Source of the DNA: Acidobacteriota bacterium
GTDB taxonomy: Bacteria; Acidobacteriota; Blastocatellia; Pyrinomonadales; Pyrinomonadaceae
Direction of reading: 5' to 3'
NCBI GenBank assembly: GCA_020201365.1
Contig: JAIVGV010000110.1
Location: forward strand, 1-6,031
Length of the DNA stretch: 6,031 nucleotides
Numbering within the stretch: the stretch's first letter is position 1; each line of letters opens with the position of its first letter. The position numbers and the translations under genes were made by a program. The notes beneath the pieces are model-generated. The model saw only the letters and a program-made list of their open reading frames with translations, was not told the DNA's origin and did no database searches. Below are positions 1 through 6,031 of the stretch, one piece after another.

Positions 1-1
1 T

Positions 2-34
2 AATATAGGTGGTGCCGACCAAGGCTATTCGGGA
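2..34 (+). other. In-frame open extension upstream of the provisional KAP start
   Basis: Reading in the KAP frame from base 2 gives eleven sense codons (NIGGADQGYSG) that run into the ATG at 35 with no stop. No good ribosome site is visible: GGGA directly abuts the ATG, and AAGG at 21-24 is 10 bases away. This may be coding sequence of a longer gene whose start is left of the window, or it may be a leader. The sequence here is near 45% GC, far below the rest of the gene, so it does not show the coding signature of the neighbourhood. Confidence 0.4.
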
Positions 35-3000
35 ATGAACGAGTTTTGGCACGAATATGTTGCGTTACAGGGTGAGGACAAGACACACAAGATTCTTAGC
101 CCTGTCAGGGGCATAACCCTCTCCGAGACAATTGAACCTATTCGCCGCGAGGTCGCCCGCTTCGTCGCTAACGGCAACCGCTTCCTGCAGAATGCGGAAG
201 AGGTTGAGTCTCCCGCTCCGCCCTCGGAGGTTATAAGCACGGCTGAGCATTCGCCTCCGACAGCGGACGACGAGGGGCTGATCAGGCGGAAGCTCGAAGA
301 GGTCGGCAAGGTGTTGGCGGAGCGCGGCGAGCGCGCGGCGGTCAACGTCATCAACGACCCCGACTGGTCAACGCGCGATCTCAGCCGCCGCCTCGCGTTC
401 GACCTGCGCGAGATGGGCTACCTGCGCGCCGCGCAGGCCGCTTACCAGAGAATACTCCGGGAAGCCCCGAACGACGCAGAAGCCGCCGACGCCCTCAGAG
501 AGATCAACCGCGAACTCGGACAAGAGCAGGAGCCCGAAGAGTCGCACGCCGGTACGCCCCCGACAGAGACTACCTCGACCGCGACGGACTCGCCCCCCGC
601 CCCCGCCGGAAGCATCGCGCCCGAAGGCTCTGCTGATCAAATACGACCGCCCGCGCCCGACTTCACGACCGCCACGGCGATTGCGGAGAGGATGCGCGAG
701 GCGGCGAAGCTCGCGGCGGACGGGAAGAAGGATGCCGCCGAAACTCTCGTGAGCCAGCTCTTCCGCTTCGCGCCGGACTACGATTCGATTCACCTCGGCG
801 CGAGGGTGCTCCAGAGCGAAGGGTATCTAGGGGGAGCGCTGCGCGCTTACGAGAGACTAGCCGAGATCGATCCCGACAACTACCCCGTCGGTCCCATCAA
901 CTCGCTCCGCGAGCAACTGCACAAGCGCGACGAGGAGGCGGCGCGTAAGGAGGAGAAGCCGTCCGTCGAAGGCGCAGCGGCGGACACGAGCAGCCCGCAG
1001 CCGCTGCCGTACTCCGAGGGGTACATGAAAGTGTTCAAGCTCGCCGAGGTGATCCGACGCGAGATCGGGCTATCGGCGATGGATCGGACTGTGCTCGCCG
1101 TGAGCTTGGTGGCGAGTGACGCCGAGCCTTCGACGCGGGTTTTCCTCTCGACGTTCGGTGTCGGGGCACACGCTCTGCTGAACGCCCTCTGGCGCACCTA
1201 CGGTCGAACTTCAGGGTTGCTTAATACTGTCGAATTCATCGGCGAGTTCGCCAACGAGATTGAGTTCGACAAGATCGGGCTGGGGCCGGAGGACGCGACG
1301 CCTGCGGGCGGGAGAGTTTCCGAAGTCGTCTCGCGCGCGGAGGAGCTGGCGCGCGAGCAGGGGGCGTCTGAAGTCGGCGCGCGCCACCTGTTCGAGGCGC
1401 TGATGGAAAATGCGCCGCCCGCGTGGGTCGCGGACGTGCTCGGCGCGAAGGAGACGGCGCTCATCCAGAAAGTTCTCGCCGCGCGGCGCGGGCAGGAGAT
1501 CACGCGCGAGGATGTGCTCCGTCAGGCCGTGCGCGAGCGGCTGTTCAGGAACCCGCCGGCACAGTCGGACGGCGCGTCGGTCGTCGATCTGCTCGGCTTC
1601 GAGGAGCACGCCGACGCGCTCGTTGACATCATCCGCAAGGACGAGACGAAGCCGCCGCTCGTCGTCGGCGTGTACGGTCCTTGGGGCTCCGGCAAGTCAA
1701 CCTTCATGGGGCTCGTCAAGGCGAAGCTCGAAGGCGCGGAGGAGCGCAAGCAGAGGGAGAAGGAGAGGGCGGAAGAGCGCAAGAAGATCGGCCGCCTGAA
1801 GTTTTGGTGGAAGGGCGTCCGCGCGCAGTTGCGCGGCGTGTGGTCGGGGTTACTCGCCGCGCTGCGGCTGCGGGAGCGCCCCGCGCCGAAGCTCAGGATC
1901 GTGACGGTCGAGTACGACGCCTGGGCTTACGCGGACACGCCGAAGCTGTGGTCGGGGCTGGTCGGCAGGGTGGCGAAGGAGCTGGACGCAGAACTCGGCT
2001 GGTGGGGGCGCATCACGTACCTCTGGGAGCGCCACGCGCGAAAGCTCCTGTGGGCTGTCCTGCTCGGCTTCGTCCCCGTCGTCGTCTTCGCCGCGGCGTG
2101 GACGGGCGGGCAGCTTCACAGTCTCGCGGGAACGTCGCGCGTCAGAGAGTTCTTCGTCAAACTGATCGCTGTGGTCGTGCCGGTCGTGACCGCCGCGCGC
2201 GCCGCGCTCTTCCTGCGCAGCCCCGTAACCGACGCAGTCACCTCTCTCGCCTCGCGCTTCGACACGGCGCACGCGGCGGGTGTCGTCAGCCGCATTCAGG
2301 ACGAGTTCAAGACGGCGCTCCAGACGAGGATCGCACCCGACGCGGACGACTCGGACGAGCGGCGCAAGTCTTCGCTCCGGCGACGCATCGAGAACAACGA
2401 GCTGAAGATCGTCGTCTTCATAGACGAGCTGGATCGCTGCCCGCTCGAACGCATCGTTGACATCCTCGAAGCCATCAAGCTCTTCCTCGCCGAAGACCTC
2501 TTCATCGTCTTCCTCGGCGTTGACACGCGCGTCGCCGCGGAGGCGATCCGCCTCCACTATAAGGAGGTGCGCAACCCGGACCTGCCGCGCGAGTACCTGG
2601 AAAAGATCGTGCAACTGCCTTTGCGCGTGCCGACCGCGCGCGGCGACTCGATCCGAAAGTTTCTGGAAAACTTCATGTCCGTGCCGAAGGAGACGAACGG
2701 CCGACAGGCCGTCGCTTCGGGCGCGGACGCACAGACCATCCCGCCGCCTTCCGGCGCGGCGCGCGCCCCGAATGTGTCAACGGCCAGCGTGTCATCGTCG
2801 CCTTCCTCGGCGCAGCCCGACGCCGGAGCCGCGAACAACGGCGGCGGCGCGCGAGCGGCGACGAACGACGCGTCAGCACAGCCCTCGCAATCCTCATCTG
2901 AGTCGCAGGAGCTTGATCTCATGACCCCCGGCGGCGCGACCGGCCACGCCACAGGTGTCGTACCTCGGACGGCCCCGCCCGCGGACGCGCCGCGGCCTGT

Positions 3001-3610
3001 CACGCTTTTGCGACCGCAGTCCGCGCTCTCGTCGCTGCCGTCTCTGCCCGACACGCAGACCGAGCTGACTTTCATGGCGCGGCTCGCCGAGGAGTTCCTC
3101 GAGGGCAACCCGCGCCGCATGAAGCGGCTGCTCAACACCTACCGCTACGTGAAGATTCTGTCGAGCGTGGTGGGCCAGCCGGTCGAGGAAGACCGCTGGC
3201 AGGAGCGGATGCTGTCCTGGCTCGCCTTCACGATGAAGTGGCCGGCTTTCATGGAGCGCGCCATAGAGGTGGCTGAGGCGCGCGTCGCCGAGTTTAAGCG
3301 CGCCGCGCCGGGTGCCTCTGTCACCTCGACCGAAGAGGCGAGTCCGTTCCTGAGCGAGCTTACGCGCGAGTACGGGTCGCCGGACGAAGAGCGCCCCCCG
3401 CAGGAGTTGATCGAGCGCTACCTCGCGTTCAACGCCGGCGAGGTCGCCCTTCACTACGAGTTGGCTGGGAACTTTTTAGTCGAGAACCCGCGCGCGCACG
3501 CCGCCGCCGCCGGGAGCGCCGCGGGCAGGAATGCGGCGACGAACGCGGCGATCGCGAAGAGGCAGGGCACCGCGCGCAAGAAGCGTCAGCCGCGCCCGCC
3601 GGCAACCTGA
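35..3610 (+). CDS. Multidomain KAP-family P-loop NTPase with TPR and Clp-N-like modules, two-helix membrane insertion (start provisional)
   Basis: Predicted membrane-associated NTPase of 1191 residues. Numbering from the ATG: residues 1-60 unassigned; one TPR at about 118-150; a Pro/Ser/Thr-rich linker at about 165-210; two TPRs at about 217-283 (each helix pair ends in an APDY/DPDN-type turn); a linker; a Clp-N-like double repeat at about 328-482 (second copy shows AEELAREQGASEVGARHLF); then the KAP domain from about 513. Walker A is GPWGSGKST at 548-556 (K554). A DAW motif lies at 628-630. Hydrophobic helices at about 671-690 and 706-728 fall between Walker A and Walker B, a recognised KAP-family trait. 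Walker B is VVFIDELDRC at 793-802. YLEKIVQLPLRVP (854-866) and GNPRRMKRLLN (1024-1034) are typical KAP C-terminal motifs. A charged helix (about 559-590) and a low-complexity stretch (about 884-1008) interrupt the core. TPRs and Clp-N folds usually bind proteins, so they are likely the sensing or partner-binding part; the actual substrate and pathway are unknown. A role in signalling or phage defence is only inferred from the family. Start: only a weak AAGG at 21-24 precedes this ATG, and the frame is open to base 2, so the true N-terminus may lie outside the window. The family call is firm. Confidence 0.88.
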   Translation: MNEFWHEYVALQGEDKTHKILSPVRGITLSETIEPIRREVARFVANGNRFLQNAEEVESPAPPSEVISTAEHSPPTADDEGLIRRKLEEVGKVLAERGERAAVNVINDPDWSTRDLSRRLAFDLREMGYLRAAQAAYQRILREAPNDAEAADALREINRELGQEQEPEESHAGTPPTETTSTATDSPPAPAGSIAPEGSADQIRPPAPDFTTATAIAERMREAAKLAADGKKDAAETLVSQLFRFAPDYDSIHLGARVLQSEGYLGGALRAYERLAEIDPDNYPVGPINSLREQLHKRDEEAARKEEKPSVEGAAADTSSPQPLPYSEGYMKVFKLAEVIRREIGLSAMDRTVLAVSLVASDAEPSTRVFLSTFGVGAHALLNALWRTYGRTSGLLNTVEFIGEFANEIEFDKIGLGPEDATPAGGRVSEVVSRAEELAREQGASEVGARHLFEALMENAPPAWVADVLGAKETALIQKVLAARRGQEITREDVLRQAVRERLFRNPPAQSDGASVVDLLGFEEHADALVDIIRKDETKPPLVVGVYGPWGSGKSTFMGLVKAKLEGAEERKQREKERAEERKKIGRLKFWWKGVRAQLRGVWSGLLAALRLRERPAPKLRIVTVEYDAWAYADTPKLWSGLVGRVAKELDAELGWWGRITYLWERHARKLLWAVLLGFVPVVVFAAAWTGGQLHSLAGTSRVREFFVKLIAVVVPVVTAARAALFLRSPVTDAVTSLASRFDTAHAAGVVSRIQDEFKTALQTRIAPDADDSDERRKSSLRRRIENNELKIVVFIDELDRCPLERIVDILEAIKLFLAEDLFIVFLGVDTRVAAEAIRLHYKEVRNPDLPREYLEKIVQLPLRVPTARGDSIRKFLENFMSVPKETNGRQAVASGADAQTIPPPSGAARAPNVSTASVSSSPSSAQPDAGAANNGGGARAATNDASAQPSQSSSESQELDLMTPGGATGHATGVVPRTAPPADAPRPVTLLRPQSALSSLPSLPDTQTELTFMARLAEEFLEGNPRRMKRLLNTYRYVKILSSVVGQPVEEDRWQERMLSWLAFTMKWPAFMERAIEVAEARVAEFKRAAPGASVTSTEEASPFLSELTREYGSPDEERPPQELIERYLAFNAGEVALHYELAGNFLVENPRAHAAAAGSAAGRNAATNAAIAKRQGTARKKRQPRPPAT
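2684..3058 (+). other. Low-complexity Ala/Ser/Pro-rich insertion inside the KAP domain
   Basis: Codons 884-1008 of the KAP gene encode about 125 residues dominated by Ala, Ser, Pro, Gly, Thr and Gln, with few large hydrophobic residues and no recognisable motif. It sits between the conserved segment ending FLENFMSVP and the helix leading to GNPRRMKRLLN. Both flanks are recognisable KAP sequence in the same frame, so this is an in-frame insertion rather than a frameshift artefact. It is probably a disordered loop or tether. Its function is unknown. Confidence 0.7.
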
Positions 3611-3618
3611 CGCGTCAG
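3607..3618. repeat. Perfect 12-bp palindrome containing both convergent stop codons
   Basis: CTGACGCGTCAG reads identically on both strands and is centred between bases 3612 and 3613. It contains the KAP TGA (3608-3610) and, symmetrically on the other strand, the TGA of the small basic gene (3615-3617). The symmetry ends there: base 3606 does not pair with 3619. As RNA it could form only a 4-bp stem with a CGCG loop and has no U-tract, so it is not a credible intrinsic terminator by itself. Confidence 0.75.
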
Positions 3619-3935
3619 CCTGTCTTGCCCCTTTTGGATTGGCGCTGTTTGAAGGCGCGCTCGCCGCCCGACTCGCCCTTCTTCACGCCCGTGGGGACTG
3701 CCCCGGGCGTCGAGGGCGTGTTCGAGCGCGGGCGCGCGGCGTTCGCGCCGGTCTGCTGCGAGGAGTCGTCGGCGAAGAACTTGTTGACCTCCTTGCGGCG
3801 ACCGCGCGCCGCAGGGGTGTCCGCCTTCGCCTGCTCCTGCTTCGCGGGCGTGTTCGTGCTGCGTGAGTCGCCCATCTGCTGACCGCGCCGCGCGGCGGGG
3901 ACGCCCGCCTTCGCCTGTGCCTTCCTCGTCGCCAC
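3615..3935 (-). CDS. Small, highly basic, probably disordered protein of unknown function, downstream of lon
   Basis: I do not recognise a family for this 106-residue protein. It starts at GTG, chosen because GGAGGAG lies five bases upstream (3941-3947). The composition is very skewed: about 23 Lys/Arg against 8 Asp/Glu, no Cys, and hardly any hydrophobic residues apart from a short VNKFF patch (50-54). There is no signal peptide or membrane segment. Two copies of a repeat occur, QAKAGVPAAR (7-16) and QAKADTPAAR (35-44), and RSTNTP/RSNTP motifs recur. The C-terminus (from about 84) is Gly/Lys/Arg-rich. Only about 10 of 106 codons end in A or T, matching the coding bias of the neighbours, which with the ribosome site argues for a real gene. 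It begins 29 bases after the lon stop on the same strand, so it is probably the last gene of a lon transcript, and it ends four bases from the convergent KAP stop. A nucleic-acid-binding or other polyanion-binding role would fit the charge but is only inference. Confidence 0.68.
   Translation of the reverse strand: MATRKAQAKAGVPAARRGQQMGDSRSTNTPAKQEQAKADTPAARGRRKEVNKFFADDSSQQTGANAARPRSNTPSTPGAVPTGVKKGESGGERAFKQRQSKRGKTG
3804..3917 (-). repeat. Internal degenerate repeat in the small basic gene
   Basis: Two 30-base units (3888-3917 and 3804-3833) begin with the same 13 bases, CAGGCGAAGGCGG, and encode QAKAGVPAAR and QAKADTPAAR. They are 84 bases (28 codons) apart in phase. The second halves diverge mainly at the residues G-V versus D-T and at silent positions, which suggests an old in-frame duplication kept at the protein level. 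Confidence 0.65.
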
Positions 3936-3940
3936 GTCGT

Positions 3941-3947
3941 CTCCTCC
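3941..3947 (-). promoter_or_regulatory. Strong Shine-Dalgarno site of the small basic gene
   Basis: On the minus strand the sequence is GGAGGAG, then ACGAC, then the GTG start at 3935. This near-consensus ribosome site with five-base spacing decides the non-ATG start over the later in-frame ATG at codon 21. Confidence 0.75.
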
Positions 3948-3962
3948 GAAAGTTTGCGGAAG
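3943..3962 (-). promoter_or_regulatory. Possible hairpin masking the ribosome site in the lon-small gene spacer
   Basis: In the minus-strand transcript, CUUCCG (3962-3957) can pair with CGGAGG (3948-3943) around an eight-base loop; five pairs are Watson-Crick and one is G-U. The 3' arm contains most of the Shine-Dalgarno sequence. The stem starts three bases after the lon stop codon (3967-3965), so a ribosome finishing lon would cover and open it. The pairing is short and no energy was computed. Confidence 0.35.
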
Positions 3963-3964
3963 CC

Positions 3965-6031
3965 TTAAGTCCCGCGCACGCGCATCGGCTCCGGCTCGCG
4001 CTCGTGCGACTGTTCGCGCGCCGCGTCGGTCGCGGGCGTCGAAGCGGGCGGCGGCGGGTTGGCGACGAGTCGGTCGAGCGCCGCGTCGAGCGCCTCGTGG
4101 ATGCGCGAGACGAGTGTGACTTCCAGCTCGCGCCGCACCTCTTCGGGGATGTCCTCAAGGTCTGCCTCGTTCTTCGCGGGCAGGATCACGCGGCGAATCC
4201 CGGCGCGGTGCGCCGCCAAGACCTTCTCCTTGATGCCGCCGACGGGGAAGACCAGACCGGAGAGCGTGATCTCGCCCGTCATCGCCGTGTCGTGGTTGAC
4301 GCGCCGCCCCGTGAACAGCGACGCGAGCGCGGCGGTCATCGCCACGCCCGCCGACGGTCCGTCCTTCGGGATCGCGCCCGCGGGCACGTGCAGGTGGACG
4401 CCGTAACTTCTGAACATCTCAGGATCGATGCCGTACTCGGAGGCGTGCGACCAAAGATAAGAGCGCGCCGCGCGCGCGGACTCCTGCATCACCTCGCCGA
4501 GCTGGCCCGTCAAGGTCAGCCCCGATCCGCCCGGCAGCAGCGTCGCCTCGATGAAGAGAATCTGCCCGCCCGCCTCCGTCCAAGCCATGCCGGTCGCGAC
4601 GCCCGCCGGCAGCTCCTTGCGCGCCTCCTCCGGGTAGAAGTGCGGCGCGCCGAGCAGCTCCTTGATGTCCGCGGCGTCAACCTTAACTTCCGTCGCCTGC
4701 CCCTGCGCGATCTTCAGCGCCGCCTTGCGCGCGACGCCGCCGATGGCGCGCTCCAACTGGCGCACGCCCGCCTCGCGCGTGTAGCGCGCGATGATGAGCG
4801 AGATCGCGTCGTCCGTGATCGAGAACTGTCCGGGCTTCAAGCCGGACTCCGTGACCTGCCGCGGCGCGAGGTACTGCCGCGCGATGTGCAGCTTCTCGTT
4901 GTCCGTGTAGCCCGCGAGGGCGATGATCTCCATGCGGTCTCTGAGCGGCGGCGGGATCGGGGCGAGCTGGTTCGCCGTCGCGATGAAGAAGACGCGCGAG
5001 AGATCGAACGGGAGATCGAGGTAGTGATCGCGGAACGTCGAGTTCTGCTGCGGGTCGAGAATCTCCAAAAGCGCCGCCGCAGGGTCGCCCCGAAAATCCG
5101 CGCCGAGCTTGTCAATCTCGTCGAGCATCATCACGGGGTTGTTGACGCCCGCGCGCCGGATGGACTGGATGATGCGCCCGGGCAGCGCGCCGATGTAGGT
5201 GCGGCGGTGACCGCGCAGCTCCGCCTCGTCGCGCACGCCGCCGAGTGAAAGCCGCTCGAACTGGCGACCGAGCGCGCGCGCGATGGAACGACCTAAGCTC
5301 GTCTTGCCGACGCCCGGAGGCCCGACGAAGCAGAGGATCGGCGACTTCGAGTCGGGGCGGAGTTTGACCACCGCCAGGTGTTCGAGGATGCGCTCCTTGA
5401 TGTCTTCGAGCCCGTAGTGATCCTCGTCCAAGATTCTGCGCGCCTCGTTGAGATCGAGTTTGTCCTCGGAAGACTTCTTCCACGGGAGTTCCAGCACGTA
5501 CTCGAGGTAGGTGCGGATCACGTGGTAGTCGGGCGCGGCGGCGGGCAGCTTCTCCATGCGCTTCAGCTCGCGCCCGGCTTCGGTGCGAACCTCGTCGGGC
5601 AGGTCGGCTTCGGCGAGTCGCTGGCGCAACTGCTCGGCGTCCGCCGCCTCGCCGCCCTCGTCCTCGCCGAGTTCCTTCTGGATGGCGCGCATCTGCTGGC
5701 GCAGGAAGTAGTCGCGCTGCGCCTTGTTCATCTCGGTCTGCGCTTCCGACGCGATGCGCGATCTGATCTGCAAAATCTCGACCTCGCGCGCGAGCCGCGC
5801 GTGCGCGAGACGGAGCAAACGATCCACCGTGTTGGCTTCGAGCATCGCCTGCTCCTGCTCGTTGCCGAGGTTCAGGATCGAGGCGAGGAAGTAGGCGACC
5901 TGCACGGGGTCTTGCGTGCTCAGGACGGCGGCGCGCACCTCCGGCGGCACGGTCGGCATCATCGCGAGCGCGCGCTCGATGAGGGTCTGCACGTTGCGCT
6001 TTAAGGCTTCGACCTCTTCGGCGTCCTCGGT
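3965..6031 (-). CDS. lon: ATP-dependent Lon protease, LonA type (N-terminus beyond window)
   Basis: Lon is a cytosolic hexameric AAA+ serine protease that unfolds and degrades misfolded and selected regulatory proteins. The frame stays open to the right edge; the visible part is 688 codons. The GTG at 5992 is an internal Val codon preceded by 13 more Lon-like codons (EALKRNVQ), not the start. Numbered from that codon: the coiled-coil/linker region occupies about 60-175 (QRDYFLRQQMRAIQKELGE); Walker A is GPPGVGKTS at 224-232 (K230); Walker B is MMLDEIDK at 288-295; sensor ATAN is at 338-341; and the arginine-finger region is PPLRDRME at 348-355. The protease domain has KDGPSAG with Ser547 and GGIKEKVLAAHRAG with Lys590, a 43-residue spacing identical to E. 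coli S679/K722. A constant offset of 132 to E. coli implies about 119 residues lie outside the window. The protein ends with a Pro-rich, charged tail of about 30 residues after the usual C-terminus. Stop is TAA. The promoter is not in the window, so heat-shock control cannot be judged. All catalytic motifs are intact. Confidence 0.98.
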   Translation of the reverse strand, partial: TEDAEEVEALKRNVQTLIERALAMMPTVPPEVRAAVLSTQDPVQVAYFLASILNLGNEQEQAMLEANTVDRLLRLAHARLAREVEILQIRSRIASEAQTEMNKAQRDYFLRQQMRAIQKELGEDEGGEAADAEQLRQRLAEADLPDEVRTEAGRELKRMEKLPAAAPDYHVIRTYLEYVLELPWKKSSEDKLDLNEARRILDEDHYGLEDIKERILEHLAVVKLRPDSKSPILCFVGPPGVGKTSLGRSIARALGRQFERLSLGGVRDEAELRGHRRTYIGALPGRIIQSIRRAGVNNPVMMLDEIDKLGADFRGDPAAALLEILDPQQNSTFRDHYLDLPFDLSRVFFIATANQLAPIPPPLRDRMEIIALAGYTDNEKLHIARQYLAPRQVTESGLKPGQFSITDDAISLIIARYTREAGVRQLERAIGGVARKAALKIAQGQATEVKVDAADIKELLGAPHFYPEEARKELPAGVATGMAWTEAGGQILFIEATLLPGGSGLTLTGQLGEVMQESARAARSYLWSHASEYGIDPEMFRSYGVHLHVPAGAIPKDGPSAGVAMTAALASLFTGRRVNHDTAMTGEITLSGLVFPVGGIKEKVLAAHRAGIRRVILPAKNEADLEDIPEEVRRELEVTLVSRIHEALDAALDRLVANPPPPASTPATDAAREQSHEREPEPMRVRGT

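Noticed and set aside
1850..2614. Minus-strand open frame of 254 codons inside the KAP gene
   Set aside because: It lies opposite the Walker A-Walker B region of KAP and reads as Arg/Asp/Glu-rich shadow sequence without a recognisable domain.
3607..3630. Bidirectional intrinsic terminator at the convergent stops
   Set aside because: The palindrome gives at most a 4-bp stem with a CGCG loop and lacks a following T-tract on the KAP strand; the nearby CCCCTTTT at 3628-3635 is not preceded by a stable stem.
3625..3882. Plus-strand 85-codon frame opposite the small basic gene
   Set aside because: No ribosome site was seen, while the minus-strand gene has a strong ribosome site, the right codon bias and a protein-level repeat.
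3586..4158. Minus-strand 190-codon frame bridging the end of KAP and the end of lon
   Set aside because: It overlaps three better-supported genes in another frame and is Arg/Ser-rich as expected for a shifted shadow of lon and the small gene.
4462..4484. Alternating GC tract that could adopt Z-DNA
   Set aside because: It encodes conserved Lon residues around ESARAARSYLW and reflects Ala/Arg codon bias; similar tracts occur throughout the window.
3863..5248. Long plus-strand open frame (461 codons) opposite lon
   Set aside because: It is antisense to a fully conserved Lon protease; the translation is Arg-rich low-complexity sequence with no motif, typical of a mirror frame in GC-rich DNA.
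5990..5992. GTG as the start codon of lon
   Set aside because: The frame continues upstream to the edge with Lon-like residues, and about 119 further residues are expected by comparison with E. coli Lon.

Overview
The window is a GC-rich bacterial chromosome segment with three protein genes and almost no intergenic space. Most codons end in G or C, which produces long antisense shadow frames. The lon gene is of the housekeeping bacterial LonA type. The mixture of a LonA protease with a large multidomain KAP NTPase suits an environmental high-GC bacterium. Acidobacteriota is my best guess from the general look of the proteins, held weakly, because nothing in the window is a taxonomic marker.

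Left part (1-3610, + strand): one very long gene for a membrane-associated KAP-family P-loop NTPase. In order it has an unassigned N-terminal segment, one TPR, a Pro/Ser/Thr-rich linker, two more TPRs, a linker, a Clp N-terminal-like double repeat, and the KAP domain. The KAP domain has Walker A, two transmembrane helices, Walker B, a roughly 125-residue low-complexity insertion and the conserved C-terminal NPRR segment. The frame is open to the left window edge, and its first ~120 bases are clearly less GC-rich than the rest. The annotated start is therefore provisional and the gene may be truncated by the window.

Middle (3611-3964): the KAP gene converges on a small minus-strand gene with only four bases between the stop codons, and both stops lie in a perfect 12-bp palindrome. 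The small gene (GTG start, strong GGAGGAG ribosome site) encodes a 106-residue, highly basic, probably disordered protein of unknown function with an internal repeat.

Right part (3965-6031, - strand): lon, cut by the right window edge so that about 119 N-terminal residues (by comparison with E. coli Lon) are missing. The AAA+ and Ser-Lys protease motifs are intact. The small basic gene lies 29 bases downstream of lon on the same strand and is probably co-transcribed. A possible hairpin over its ribosome site suggests translation coupled to lon. No RNA genes, mobile elements, CRISPR arrays or convincing terminators were seen. The item most worth following up is the KAP protein: TPR plus Clp-N-like modules on a membrane NTPase is a sensor/scaffold-like build seen in signalling and conflict systems, but a defence role is inference only.
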